64,000 nucleotides of DNA from Allomuricauda sp. (lineage in GTDB: Bacteria; Bacteroidota; Bacteroidia; Flavobacteriales; Flavobacteriaceae), in assembly GCF_002699205.1 (NCBI RefSeq), contig NZ_PABT01000013.1:58289-122288 (forward strand). The letters are read 5' to 3'. The notes under the pieces were generated by a model that searched no databases, was not told the origin of the DNA, and saw only the letters and a list, made by a program, of their open reading frames with translations. This document shows, piece by piece, positions 54,459 to 63,982 of the stretch. Every line of letters begins with the position of its first letter. Position 1 is the stretch's first letter. Made by a program: the position numbers and the translations under genes.

Positions 54459-56438
54459 CTATTTGTTCATGGAAAGATGATGTTTTTCCAAGCCCGATTT
54501 CAACCACGCTTCGTATGTTTCCACGTCCACATATTGCACGGATTCATTCAGAACCTCCATATCCGGGGAGAGAAGCACATAGTATGGTTGTGATGCCGCA
54601 TTAAAATTGATGGTTTGGAAAGTACCCCATTTTTGGCCAACGGTCTCAATGGTTTTGACCCTCCCGGAATCATACTTAAAATCGAACTGTTCCGATTCGG
54701 GAAGCTCTTTCCTGTCATCAACATATAGGGAGATCAAAACATAGTCTTCTTTAAGGATCGGATATACACTTGGATCGCTCCAAACATTTTCCTCCATCTT
54801 TCTACAATTCACACATGCCCATCCGGTAAAATCCAGCAAAATTGGTTTATTCATCTCTTTTGCGTAAGCCACACCTTCCTCAAAATCCTTGTAGCAATCC
54901 AATCCCAAGGGGCAATCACTTTCTGTTTCCACAACACTGTAAAAACTTGGTGGTGGAAAACCGCTCAACAGTTTTAAATGGGTAATGTTAAAAAGTCCAA
55001 GAATTAAATATACCGTAAAAGCAAAGCTTACTATTCCTGTAAATTTTCTGGCCGGCGAAAGATTTTTCCTTGGCCCATCATGTGGAAACCTTAAAATTCC
55101 AAAAAGGTACAGGGTCATCAAAATGAAAAGCAGCACCCAAATACCCAGGAATATTTCTCTTTTAAAAATACCCCAGTTGCCCACCAAATCGGCGTTGGAC
55201 AAAAACTTGAATGCCAGGGCCAGCTCCAAAAATCCGAGAACCACTTTTACCGTGGTCATCCACCCCCCGGATTTTGGCAACGAATTCAACCATGCGGGAA
55301 ACATGGCGAACAGGGCGAACGGCAAGGCCAAAGCCAAACCAAAACCCACCATTCCCGAGGTCAAATTGGTCGCTACATTGCCTTCCGCCAAAGTTGTACT
55401 TCCCAAAAGTCCTCCCAAAATGGGTCCCGTGCATGAAAAAGATACAATGGCCAGGGTCAATGCCATAAAAAAGATACCGAGCCCCCCTCCAACTTTTGAA
55501 GAGGCAGAATCCATCTTGTTGGCCCATGAACTGGGCAATGTCAGTTCGTAATAGCCAAAAAATGAAAAGGCAAAGAACACAAAAATGATAAAGAAGAACA
55601 CATTGAGCCAGATATTGGTGGCGATAGTGTTCAATATCTGTGAATCCACCGAATTGAACAAATGGAACGGTAAACTCAACAAGAAATAAATCAACACAAT
55701 GAAGAATCCATACAAAAGAGCGTTACCCACTCCTTTGGACCTGTTCTGCGATTGTTTGGTGAAAAAGGAAACCGTTAATGGAATCATCGGGAAGACACAG
55801 GGTGTCAACAAGGCAATAAGCCCTCCAATAAAGCCAAGTCCGAAAATCACCCAAAGATTGGCTTCCCCTTTGGAATCGGTCACTCCATTTTGGTTCAATA
55901 GCTCTTTGTTCTTCAAATCGATTTTCAGGGATTCCCCCAAGGCCACACTTCGCTCGTCCAGGGTTGTTTCTTCTACAACAAACTCACTTCCATCCAATGA
56001 GATTTGGAAAAATTCATCTACCGGGAGACAAACTTCCTTACAAATTTGATAAAACAGGTTTACCGAAATCTGGTTGACCTCTGGGTCTAGCAATTTGATC
56101 CTTTGGGTAAAGATGGCCTCTTTTCTAAAGAACGTTTCTTCCACTTCAAAGATCTCACTGTACTCTTTTATGGTTTCACTTTCCTCGGTTTCACCAATAA
56201 GTTCATAGTCCTCTCCAGCTTTTTCAAAAGTGAACTCACTTGGCAGGGAACCTCCTTCGGCAGTGTATTGTGAATAGACGTGCCATCCGTCCATAATTTT
56301 CCCTTTGAACACCAATTCGTATTCGGTATCGGATATTTTATGCACTTCGTGGCTCCAGACCGCAGGATTCTCATCCGTTTGGGCGTATGTACTTAAGTTA
56401 ATGAATAATAATCCTAAAAAGAGTATTGATAATCTCAT
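54459..56438 (-). CDS. DsbD-like thiol:disulfide interchange protein
   Basis: 659 aa. Signal peptide (MRLSILFLGLLFINLSTYAQ); N-terminal DsbD-alpha-like beta domain with the cysteine pair in FYQICKEVCLP; eight or so membrane helices (about 195-460) containing the CcdA-type TPCVFPMIPLTVSFF and SFSCTGPILGGLLGS cysteines; C-terminal thioredoxin domain with WACVNCRKMEENVW (CxxC). It passes reducing equivalents from cytosolic thioredoxin to the periplasm. It overlaps tilS by 4 bp, so translation is coupled, although the functions are unrelated. Confidence 0.9.
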   Translation of the reverse strand: MRLSILFLGLLFINLSTYAQTDENPAVWSHEVHKISDTEYELVFKGKIMDGWHVYSQYTAEGGSLPSEFTFEKAGEDYELIGETEESETIKEYSEIFEVEETFFRKEAIFTQRIKLLDPEVNQISVNLFYQICKEVCLPVDEFFQISLDGSEFVVEETTLDERSVALGESLKIDLKNKELLNQNGVTDSKGEANLWVIFGLGFIGGLIALLTPCVFPMIPLTVSFFTKQSQNRSKGVGNALLYGFFIVLIYFLLSLPFHLFNSVDSQILNTIATNIWLNVFFFIIFVFFAFSFFGYYELTLPSSWANKMDSASSKVGGGLGIFFMALTLAIVSFSCTGPILGGLLGSTTLAEGNVATNLTSGMVGFGLALALPFALFAMFPAWLNSLPKSGGWMTTVKVVLGFLELALAFKFLSNADLVGNWGIFKREIFLGIWVLLFILMTLYLFGILRFPHDGPRKNLSPARKFTGIVSFAFTVYLILGLFNITHLKLLSGFPPPSFYSVVETESDCPLGLDCYKDFEEGVAYAKEMNKPILLDFTGWACVNCRKMEENVWSDPSVYPILKEDYVLISLYVDDRKELPESEQFDFKYDSGRVKTIETVGQKWGTFQTINFNAASQPYYVLLSPDMEVLNESVQYVDVETYEAWLKSGLEKHHLSMNK

Positions 56439-57742
56439 GTAAGTTGGGTAATCTTTAATATTTGTTGGGTTGAATCATCAACCTTAAATCGTTCGTCGGC
56501 TCGTTTGCCCACAACCCAAACAATTTCTTTGTCCGAGCAGAGCAACCATTGTTTTTCCTTGGATATGACATCCATTTTTTCATCCTTGAAAAACTTGGAC
56601 AATTTTTTCTTGCCCCCCATCCCAAAGGGATAAAAATAGTCGCCTTTTACCCATTTTCTTAACACTAAGGGAAAGTTTAACTTTTTTGCATCCAAAAAAA
56701 TGACATTTCTCCCCTGTTTTTCAAGGTTTTCAACATTTTCAAGTTTTAGTTTGATGGGTAACTTCCCCTGTTCTCCATTTAGATGGACGGGGTATATTTT
56801 ATCCTCAGATTTTTTCATACCGGATAGTATCAGAAAATCCCTGTCCTTGAGCAATGTATGGGTTTTGGAAATCACTTTTTTACCGCTCATTGCGGTCAAT
56901 AATCCTTTTACATCTTCCCACTCCGTAAAACCATAATCCCGGAACAGTCCGTACAAATACGAATCCAAAGGTTGGTATTGTTCCAGTTTTTCAATGCTTA
57001 TTTTAATATCGTCTCCTCTTTGTTCAAACAATTCTCGCTTTACTTCATTTAAATGATTACGGACCAAAATCTCGGATTGTTGCAGGTTTTTTTGGGTATT
57101 TCCGAAATTTTGCAAAAAAGTTGGGTGCAGTTCCTTTAATAGCGGGACAATTTGATGACGTATCTTATTGCGCAGATATTTGGTGCTGGCATTACTGCTG
57201 TCTTCTCGCCACGATATTTTCTCTGATCTGGCATATTCCAATATCTCATTTTGGGTAAAGGGCAATAGTGGGCGAACCACTTTTTTGTTTACTGCGGGAA
57301 TTCCAGAAAGTCCGTCGATTCCCGTACCGCGGGATAAATTGATGAGAAAAGTTTCCAAGCTGTCATCTGCATGGTGGGCCGTCAGCACGTAATCAAAGCC
57401 TTTGGTTTCCAGAAGTTCTGAAAACCATTGGTAGCGTAGTTCCCGAGCGGCCATTTGTACAGAACCTCGGTTAGTTTGGGCATACTCCTCGGTATCAAAC
57501 TTTTTCACAAAACACTCAACACCCAGTGTACCCGCAATCTGTCGCACAAAATTCTCATCACCATCGCTCTCTTCACCGCGAAGGTTGAAATTGCAATGTG
57601 CCAAGGCAATATCCAAACCTGCAGTTATACACAAATTGACCAACACCATACTATCCACTCCCCCGCTGCAAGCCACCAGCAGCTTCTTCCCGTTAAGAAA
57701 GGGCATCGTATCGGAAATGTACTTTTTGAACTTTGGGAACAT
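56435..57742 (-). CDS. tilS: tRNA(Ile)-lysidine synthase
   Basis: 435 aa. N-type ATP-pyrophosphatase with SGGVDS at residues 26-31, LALAHCNFNLRGEESDGDE-like AHCNFNLRGEESDGDENF and LTAHHADDSLET in the catalytic domain. The C-terminal TilS domains (LRKWVKGDYFYPFGMGGKKKLSKFF) are present. It modifies the wobble C34 of tRNA-Ile(CAU) to lysidine so that it reads AUA, an essential step. Follows the pabB-like gene by 22 bp and overlaps the dsbD-like gene. Confidence 0.95.
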   Translation of the reverse strand: MFPKFKKYISDTMPFLNGKKLLVACSGGVDSMVLVNLCITAGLDIALAHCNFNLRGEESDGDENFVRQIAGTLGVECFVKKFDTEEYAQTNRGSVQMAARELRYQWFSELLETKGFDYVLTAHHADDSLETFLINLSRGTGIDGLSGIPAVNKKVVRPLLPFTQNEILEYARSEKISWREDSSNASTKYLRNKIRHQIVPLLKELHPTFLQNFGNTQKNLQQSEILVRNHLNEVKRELFEQRGDDIKISIEKLEQYQPLDSYLYGLFRDYGFTEWEDVKGLLTAMSGKKVISKTHTLLKDRDFLILSGMKKSEDKIYPVHLNGEQGKLPIKLKLENVENLEKQGRNVIFLDAKKLNFPLVLRKWVKGDYFYPFGMGGKKKLSKFFKDEKMDVISKEKQWLLCSDKEIVWVVGKRADERFKVDDSTQQILKITQLT

Positions 57743-57764
57743 GATACAAATTTACAAATAAACA

Positions 57765-59045
57765 TTATCCTTCTTCCAAAACTGTTCGCATAGCTTTCGC
57801 TTTTAGCAAACATTCTTGGTATTCCTTTTCAGGGTCGGATTTTGCCGTAATGGCGCTCCCTACCGAAAAGGAAAGATATTGTTTTGCGGCATTGTACAAA
57901 ATGCTCCGTATCACCACATTAAAATCGAAATTTCCGTTCGGGTCAAAATAACCGACGGTTCCACTGTACAAACCTCGTTTGGTATCCTCCAAATCTTCAA
58001 TAATCTTCATTGCAGAAATTTTGGGAGCACCCGTCATACTGCCCATGGGAAAGGTTTCTTTGATGATGTCCATTGGGTTTGCATCACGTTCAACCGTTGA
58101 AACAATGGTCGAGATCAGTTGGTGTACTTGTTTGAAAGTATAGGGCTTACACAATTCTTCAACCTGCACCGAACCTTTTACCGCACTTTTGGACAGGTCG
58201 TTTCTAACCAGGTCCGTGATCATTATATTTTCTGCACGTTCCTTTTCATCTCGGGACAGTTCATCTTTTATTCTTTCGTCCTCAATTGCATCATTCCCAC
58301 GCGGCGCCGTTCCTTTTATGGGTTGGGAAATCACTTTTTGACCTATTTTTTTGATATACCGTTCAGGGGAAGCGCACATCAAATACCTGTGGCCCAACCT
58401 TACAAACGATGCGAATGGGGGTTCGGAGATACTATTTAATTTTTGATAGGCATCCCAAGGGTCAATGGATATATCTTCCGAATAAAACTCCTGACAAAAA
58501 TTGGCCTCATAAATATCCCCTCGGTGGATATGTTCCAAAAAACGGTCGGCTTTTTCAAAATAGGCATCTTTATGGATACGCATTTTAATTTTTGCCGGAC
58601 CATTTTGCTGCTTTTGGGAAGTGCCTTGAAATTGTGCGATTTCCGAAAAATCAGCATCTATTTCATCGGCATAAGCTGCCAAATATTTAAAATGAAGCTG
58701 CCCGTCTTCAATAATGATGATTTTATTGGGCTGAAAAAACTGCAATATTGGAAATTCCAGAACGTCCAAATTTTCCGAGGTCAAATCTTCAACCTGATTT
58801 TTAAAATCATATGAAAAATAACCGAAGAGCCAATCTGTTTCTTGGTTCAAGAAAGTTTGGAGCTCATCAACAGTCTTTAAAATTTGGGATGCACCAATGG
58901 CCAGGCATGCATCAAAACTGGAGTATTGGTCTCGGTGCGAATTACTGTCCAGCCAAACAACATGCTCACTCCCCTTGGCCCATTGCAGAAGAGCATTTTT
59001 ACTTTGTAAAAGGGAATTTATCTCAAAAGAACGGTGCGTTCGCAA
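57765..59045 (-). CDS. pabB: Anthranilate/aminodeoxychorismate synthase component I family protein
   Basis: 426 aa with a TTG start at 59045; no ATG gives a full N-terminus. C-terminal chorismate-binding domain: GDIYEANFCQEF, SPERYIKKIGQKVISQPIKGTAPRG, ENIMITDLVRNDLSK, ETFPMGSMTGAPKISAMKII and GTVGYFDPNGNFDFNVVIR. The short length and lack of a glutaminase domain suggest PabB (p-aminobenzoate for folate) rather than TrpE, but the two are hard to separate by eye. It lies 3 bp after the FMN reductase gene in one operon. Confidence 0.88.
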   Translation of the reverse strand: MRTHRSFEINSLLQSKNALLQWAKGSEHVVWLDSNSHRDQYSSFDACLAIGASQILKTVDELQTFLNQETDWLFGYFSYDFKNQVEDLTSENLDVLEFPILQFFQPNKIIIIEDGQLHFKYLAAYADEIDADFSEIAQFQGTSQKQQNGPAKIKMRIHKDAYFEKADRFLEHIHRGDIYEANFCQEFYSEDISIDPWDAYQKLNSISEPPFASFVRLGHRYLMCASPERYIKKIGQKVISQPIKGTAPRGNDAIEDERIKDELSRDEKERAENIMITDLVRNDLSKSAVKGSVQVEELCKPYTFKQVHQLISTIVSTVERDANPMDIIKETFPMGSMTGAPKISAMKIIEDLEDTKRGLYSGTVGYFDPNGNFDFNVVIRSILYNAAKQYLSFSVGSAITAKSDPEKEYQECLLKAKAMRTVLEEG

Positions 59046-59048
59046 TAC

Positions 59049-59585
59049 CTATTGGTTTAAAGAATCCAAAAACACCTTCAATGCTTTTTGGTGCTCTGTT
59101 TTTAATGCTTCGTCCAAGATACCTTGATCGCTAAAAGTATCATGAAAGGAAGGGAGCGAAAAAGTGGAAACGACCTCGGCCCCAAATCTTGGCAGCATTC
59201 CTTCGACCACTCCCAATGCCCCTTGCGCCCCTCGTTTACCCCCCGAAGTGGACATCAATAGCACTTTTGTTCCCTCCAAAAAGTTCCGGTCCAATCTGGA
59301 CAACCAGTCCAAGACATTTTTAAAATAGGCCGAAGGATTTCCATTGTGCTCGTTCACCGATAAAATAAGACCAGATGAGTTGTTAATGTCCTCCTTCAAT
59401 TCGACCAAAGAATTGGAAAATCCATTTTCTCTTTCATAGTCCTCACTATACATGGGAAATGGATACACAGCCATGTTTAGCGTCTGAATATCATGGTCTT
59501 GCACCAAAGAAACGGTATATTTCACCAGTTTAAAATTGATGGAAGTTGAAGAATTGCTTCCGGCAAATGCCAAAATTGCAGCCAT
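59049..59585 (-). CDS. NADPH-dependent FMN reductase family protein
   Basis: 178 aa flavodoxin-like fold. FAGSNSSTSINFKLVKYTV at the N-terminus is the FMN phosphate loop (GSxxxxS-type), LILSVNEHNGNPSAYFKNVLDWLSR and LLMSTSGGKRGAQGALGVVEGML are the other conserved blocks of the chromate/azo/FMN-reductase group. Specific electron acceptor unknown. First gene of a probable six-gene minus-strand unit (FMN reductase, pabB, tilS, dsbD-like, acylase, yifB). Confidence 0.88.
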   Translation of the reverse strand: MAAILAFAGSNSSTSINFKLVKYTVSLVQDHDIQTLNMAVYPFPMYSEDYERENGFSNSLVELKEDINNSSGLILSVNEHNGNPSAYFKNVLDWLSRLDRNFLEGTKVLLMSTSGGKRGAQGALGVVEGMLPRFGAEVVSTFSLPSFHDTFSDQGILDEALKTEHQKALKVFLDSLNQ

Positions 59586-59650
59586 AGTATTAAATCATTG
59601 ATTGTTTCGCTAAAATACCTCAATTGGCGTAGAGATGCGAGTATTTTGTA

Positions 59651-59658
59651 TATTTTTG
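59651..59658 (+). promoter_or_regulatory. Candidate -7 element for the HGSNAT-like gene
   Basis: TATTTTTG is an exact TAnnTTTG match, 63 bp before the ATG at 59722. A TTG at 59624-59626 lies 24 bp upstream, at the long end of normal spacing. Confidence 0.4.
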
Positions 59659-59721
59659 GCTCGTGAAACATCCAAACTAACTGCAAAACAAGTATATAGG
59701 GTGAGTGCAAACCAAATGACC

Positions 59722-60912
59722 ATGAAGAGCAACAGATTGTTTTTTATTGATGCCATGCGGGCTTGGGCCATTTTGATGATGCTGCAAGGGCACTTCATCG
59801 ATGGTTTGTTGGATCCTATTTTTAGAGATGTCAGTAACCCTGTTTACAACGTTTGGCTTTACTTTCGAGGTATTACCGCCCCTGTCTTTTTTACGGTTTC
59901 TGGATTTATTTTTACTTATTTATTGATCCGTGTCCCGCAACATGGAATGGAAAACCCAAGGGTTGCCAAAGGAATCCGACGTGGGATACAATTATTGGTG
60001 ATCGGTTATTTGCTGCGTTTAAACCTTGGCGGCCTCTTTAAAGGTGAAATTTATGATTCCTTTTATTTGGTGGATGTACTCCATTGCATCGGGCTATCCA
60101 TTTTAGGGCTCATCGGTGTGTATCTGCTTACCGCAAAAAGAAAAAAATATGTATTCCCTTTAATTTTGGTAAGCACCACTTTGGTGCTCTTCCTGTTTGA
60201 GCGGGTGTACAAAGATTGGGCCTTCGCCTTTTTGCCCGACTTTTTGGCCAATTACCTTACCAAGGCCAATGGCTCGGTGTTCACCATCATCCCTTGGTTT
60301 GGCTATGCCACTATGGGCGCATTTATCGCTGTGCTTTTTACCCGCTTTAAAAATTATAGGTATTTGTACCCTGCCGCTATTTCAATTGCGCTGACCGTTG
60401 GTTATGTATTGATCTATCAATCGACCGATTTTTTTGAAATGCTTTATAACTGGACAGGGCTTAACTTCCTGAACCTTATTTTGACCAATAATTATTTATT
60501 TATCCGTTTGGGCAATGTATTCGTGGTTTTTGCGGTGTTTATGGTGCTTCGCCAATTTATGACGAACAAAACCGTGCTGAAGATCGGGGCAAGTACACTT
60601 TCCATTTACGTGATTCACTTCATCATACTTTACGGTAGTTTCACGGGACTGGGATTGTACCGATTCTTCAATAATTCACTTTCCCCGGAAATAGTGGTTC
60701 CCGGTGCCCTTGCATTCATGGTGGCCTGTACATTTTTGTCTTTGCAATACAACAAGTACGAGGCACATATCAAATCTCAGATTGCATGGGGAGGTTCTTA
60801 CATCAAGACCCAGTTCATTGAATTGAAAGAAGCATCCACCCCCTTGTTACGGGAGCTCTATGTTAGATTTCGATTATTTCTCAAAAGAGTTTTTCGTACG
60901 GTTAGAAGCTAA
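59722..60912 (+). CDS. HGSNAT-like/DUF1624-type membrane acyltransferase
   Basis: 396 aa from the ATG at 59722 (MKSNRLFFIDAMRAWAILMMLQG); ATG at 59716 is the near alternative, and the open frame upstream is not used. About 10-11 membrane helices. FIDAMRAWAILMMLQGHFIDGLL with the conserved His and RGITAPVFFTVSGFIFTYLL match the heparan-alpha-glucosaminide N-acetyltransferase catalytic family, whose members move acetyl groups across membranes onto sugars. Last 60 residues are a basic cytosolic tail. Acceptor unknown; a cell-surface glycan is a guess. It ends at a terminator-like hairpin and then the 87-bp repeat array. Confidence 0.82.
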   Translation: MKSNRLFFIDAMRAWAILMMLQGHFIDGLLDPIFRDVSNPVYNVWLYFRGITAPVFFTVSGFIFTYLLIRVPQHGMENPRVAKGIRRGIQLLVIGYLLRLNLGGLFKGEIYDSFYLVDVLHCIGLSILGLIGVYLLTAKRKKYVFPLILVSTTLVLFLFERVYKDWAFAFLPDFLANYLTKANGSVFTIIPWFGYATMGAFIAVLFTRFKNYRYLYPAAISIALTVGYVLIYQSTDFFEMLYNWTGLNFLNLILTNNYLFIRLGNVFVVFAVFMVLRQFMTNKTVLKIGASTLSIYVIHFIILYGSFTGLGLYRFFNNSLSPEIVVPGALAFMVACTFLSLQYNKYEAHIKSQIAWGGSYIKTQFIELKEASTPLLRELYVRFRLFLKRVFRTVRS

Positions 60913-60950
60913 AAAAGCATCCAATCCTTAGACTGAATGCTTTTCTTTTA
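60913..60950 (+). terminator. Terminator after the HGSNAT-like gene
   Basis: AAAAGCATCCAATC and GACTGAATGCTTTT pair as a 14-bp stem with two mismatches and a CTTA loop, followed by CTTTTA, directly after the stop codon. Confidence 0.7.
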
Positions 60951-60975
60951 ATGTCATCTAAAATATATGCTTTTT

Positions 60976-61841
60976 CGTCAACCTGTACTTAACTCAATTT
61001 CTCATCACAATTCATCTATCAGCATGATGGGATTCTGAAATGAATTCAGAATGACGGCTCTTCGTCAACCCGGACTTGATTCAGGTTCCCATCACAATTC
61101 ATCCATCAGCATAATGGGATTCTGAAATAAATTCAGAATGACGGTTCTTCGTCAACCCGGACTTGATTCAGGTTCTCATCACGATTTATCAGCTCACTGA
61201 GATGAGATTCTGAAATAAATTCAGAATGACGGCTCTTCGTCAACCCGGACTTGATTCAGGTTCCCATCACAATTCATCTATCAGCATGATGGGATTCTGA
61301 AATAAATTCAGAATGACGGCTCTTCGTCAACCCGGACTTGATTCAGGTTCCCATCACAATCCATCCATCAGCATGATGAGATTCTGAAATAAATTCAGAA
61401 TGACGGCTTTTCGTCAACCTGGACTCGATTCAGGTTCCCATGACAATCCATCTATCAGCATGATGGGATTCTGAAATGAATTCAGAATGACGGCTCTTCG
61501 TCAACCCGGACTTGATTCAGGTTCCCATGACAATTTATCAACTAATGAGATGGGATTCTGAAATAAATTCAGAATGACGGACCTTCGTCAACCCGGACTT
61601 GATTCAGGTTCCCATGACAATCCATCTATCAGCATAATGGGATTCTGAAATGGATTCAGAATGACGGACCTTCGTCAACCCGGACTCGATTCAGGTTCCC
61701 ATGACAATCCATCTATCAGCATGATGAGATTCTGAAATAAATTCAGAATGACGGCTCTTCGTCAACCCGGACTTGATTCAGGTTCTCATCACAATTCATT
61801 CATCAGCATAATGGGATTCTGAAATAAATTCAGAATGACGG
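60976..61841. repeat. Tandem array of ten 87-bp double-hairpin units
   Basis: ATTCTGAA begins at 61032, 61119, 61207, 61294, 61381, 61468, 61555, 61642, 61729 and 61816: intervals of 87 bp with a single 88. Each unit has CGTCAACCCGGACTTGATTCAGGTT-like sequence (inverted repeat A, partly decayed) and GATTCTGAAATAAATTCAGAATGACG (inverted repeat B, 8-bp perfect stem). The spacer of about 31 bp between them varies in sequence while keeping its length. The array has no long ORF. It lies between the convergent HGSNAT-like gene and lpdA, ending 8 bp before the lpdA stop. Confidence 0.97.
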
Positions 61842-61848
61842 TATGTGC

Positions 61849-63252
61849 CTACACATGCAAGGCCCTATCATCTGTTGCGGCCAATGCGGCTTCCTTAACC
61901 GCTTCGGCAAATGTTGGGTGCGCATGGCTCATACGGGAAATATCCTCAGCCGATGCCCTAAATTCCATTGCGGTAACGCCTTCGGCGATCAAATCGGCAC
62001 AGCGCGCCCCGATCATATGAACGCCCAAAACCTCGTCGGTATTTTTATCGGCCAAAATCTTTACGAAGCCATCAATATCCATACTGGCCCTTGCCCTACC
62101 CAAGGCTCGCATCGGGAACTGACCTACTTTGTACGCCACGCCTTCTTCCTTTAATTGCTCTTCGGTTTTTCCTACCGCAGCAACTTCTGGCCAAGTATAG
62201 ACCACGCCCGGAATCAGGTTGTAATCGATATGTGGTTTTTGTCCGGCCAAGATCTCGGCGACCATGGTACCTTCTTCCTCGGCCTTGTGTGCCAACATCG
62301 CTCCTTTTACCACATCTCCAATAGCATAAATGTTGGGAACGTTGGTCTGCAAGTGCTCGTTCACCTCTACTCTGCCCCTATCGTCCAGTTTTACCCCGGC
62401 CGCTTCGGCGTTCAATCCTTCAGTGTAGGGTTTACGGCCTACGCTCACCAAGCAATAATCCCCGGTAAGGGTAACCTCGTTGCCTTTTTTATCATCAGCC
62501 TTTACGATAACCTCATCGCCTTTGCGCTCCACGGATTTTACTTTATGGGACAGGTTAAACTTCACTTTTTGTTTCTTCATCACCTTGGTAAGCTCTTTGG
62601 ACAAAGCTCCGTCCATGCCGGGAATTATTCGGTCCATGTACTCCACAATGGTCACATCTGCACCCAAGCGTTTGTACACCTGGCCCAGTTCCAGACCGAT
62701 AACGCCACCACCGATAACGATCAGGTGTTTTGGGACTTCCTTGAGCTTTAAAGCTTCGGTGGAAGTAATCACCCTTTCCTTATCAATTTTTATAAAAGGT
62801 AACGATGAAGGTTTGGACCCTGTAGCTATAATTATATTTTTGGCCTCAATGGTCTCTTCCCCGTCCTCTTTCCCAATATGGATGTGCGTGGCATCCTTAA
62901 AGCTTCCAACGCCGTGGTAAACGTCAATTTTGTTTTTGCTCATCAAAAAATCGATGCCCTTGGTGGTCTGGTCCACCACGCCTTGTTTACGGGCGATCAT
63001 TTGCTCCAAGTTCACTTTTATTTCCCCTGGAATATCGATACCGTGTTCCTCAAAGTGCTTAACGGCATCCTCGTAATGGTGCGATGAGTCCAGTAGTGCT
63101 TTGGATGGAATACAGCCCACATTCAGGCAAGTGCCCCCAAGGGTGGAATACTTTTCTATTATTGCCGTTTTCATTCCCAATTGGGCACATCTAATGGCCG
63201 CTACATAACCTCCGGGTCCAGAGCCTATGATTGCTACATCATATTGATTCAT
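61849..63252 (-). CDS. lpdA: Dihydrolipoyl dehydrogenase (E3)
   Basis: 467 aa flavoprotein. FAD-binding GSGPGGYVAAIRCAQLG at the N-terminus, redox-active disulfide in GGTCLNVGCIPSKALL (CxxxxC), NAD-binding GGGVIGLELGQVYKRLGADVTIVE, second FAD site NIYAIGDVV, and the dimer-interface HAHPTFAEAVKEAAL with the catalytic His. It reoxidises lipoamide for 2-oxo acid dehydrogenase complexes and the glycine cleavage system, and could serve the fused E1 at 7136-9547. Its 3' end abuts the tandem repeat array, which is probably where its transcript ends. Confidence 0.97.
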   Translation of the reverse strand: MNQYDVAIIGSGPGGYVAAIRCAQLGMKTAIIEKYSTLGGTCLNVGCIPSKALLDSSHHYEDAVKHFEEHGIDIPGEIKVNLEQMIARKQGVVDQTTKGIDFLMSKNKIDVYHGVGSFKDATHIHIGKEDGEETIEAKNIIIATGSKPSSLPFIKIDKERVITSTEALKLKEVPKHLIVIGGGVIGLELGQVYKRLGADVTIVEYMDRIIPGMDGALSKELTKVMKKQKVKFNLSHKVKSVERKGDEVIVKADDKKGNEVTLTGDYCLVSVGRKPYTEGLNAEAAGVKLDDRGRVEVNEHLQTNVPNIYAIGDVVKGAMLAHKAEEEGTMVAEILAGQKPHIDYNLIPGVVYTWPEVAAVGKTEEQLKEEGVAYKVGQFPMRALGRARASMDIDGFVKILADKNTDEVLGVHMIGARCADLIAEGVTAMEFRASAEDISRMSHAHPTFAEAVKEAALAATDDRALHV

Positions 63253-63359
63253 ATTGTATTGTTTGTAAGGATAATTGCTTAAAAGGTTTCTTCTCTAAAA
63301 AATAATGTAAAAATACAAATGTTTTTTGGGACAGTATCAATCTATATTGTTGGAAAAGG

Positions 63360-63940
63360 GCTTGATGGTTGGTTGGATTGTTCGATTGTTGGGTTACGGG
63401 TTGTGGGTTGTGGGTTGGTGGTTAATGGTTAATGGTTGATGGTCGGCGAAGTTGGAAGTTAGAAGTCAGATGTCAGAAGTTAGAAGTTAGATGTTGGGTG
63501 AAGGGTTGTTCGTTGATGGTGAAGGGTTAAGGGGTCAAAGGTCAAAGGTCAAAGGTTAATGGACCCTAAGCTTTCATCCTGAGCTTTCATCCTGAGCTGT
63601 CATCCTGAGCGTAGTCGAAGGAGTAGTCGAAGGGTTGTTCGTTGTTGGTTAATGGTTGGTGGTTGGTGGTCGGCGAAGTTGGAAGTTAGAAGTCAGATGT
63701 TAGAATTTGGGTTAAGGGTTAAGGGGTCAAAGGTCCAGGGTTAATGGACCCTGAGCGTAGTCGAAGGGTTGCGGGTTGTTGATGAAGGGTAAAGGGCAAA
63801 GGTTAATGGACCCTGAGCGTAGTCGAAGGGTTACGGGTTGCGGGTTGTTGGTAAAGGGTAAAGGATAACTACCTACTGATAACTGCCCACTGGTTATTGC
63901 TTACTGGTCATTGTTTATTGCTTATTGCTTATTGAAAATT
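63360..63940. repeat. G-rich decaying repeat field upstream of lpdA
   Basis: Nearly 600 bp made of recurring short words and no gene. Recurring blocks: GGTCGGCGAAGTTGGAAGTT with AGAAGTCAGATGT (about 63443 and 63670), GGTTAATGGACCCT (about 63553, 63739 and 63801), CCTGAGCGTAGTCGAAGG (about 63603, 63751, 63812), runs of GGTCAAAGGTCAAAGG, and at the right end ATTGCTTATTGCTTATTG. The plus strand is strongly G+T-rich and C-poor. The CTGAGCGTAGTCGAAGG word is one I recognise as common in Bacteroidota intergenic DNA. Confidence 0.85.
63391..63414 (+). other. Potential G-quadruplex motif
   Basis: Four GGG runs with 4-nt loops (GGG-TTAC-GGG-TTGT-GGG-TTGT-GGG) at 63391-63414, about 140 bp upstream of the lpdA start and on the strand opposite to lpdA coding. 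Confidence 0.6.
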
Positions 63941-63952
63941 GAAGAAAAAAAC

Positions 63953-63982
63953 AAAACCGGAAAAGCACTTGGCCCTTCCGGT
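63953..63982 (-). terminator. Terminator for a minus-strand gene beyond the right edge
   Basis: ACCGGAA (63956-63962) and TTCCGGT (63976-63982) form a 7-bp stem with a 13-nt loop. Read on the minus strand it is followed by TTTTGTTTTTTTC, the normal arrangement for termination of a leftward transcript. Confidence 0.65.

Noticed and set aside
60976..61841. CRISPR array
   Set aside because: Units are 87 bp and nearly identical throughout, the spacer is itself similar between units, and no cas genes are seen.
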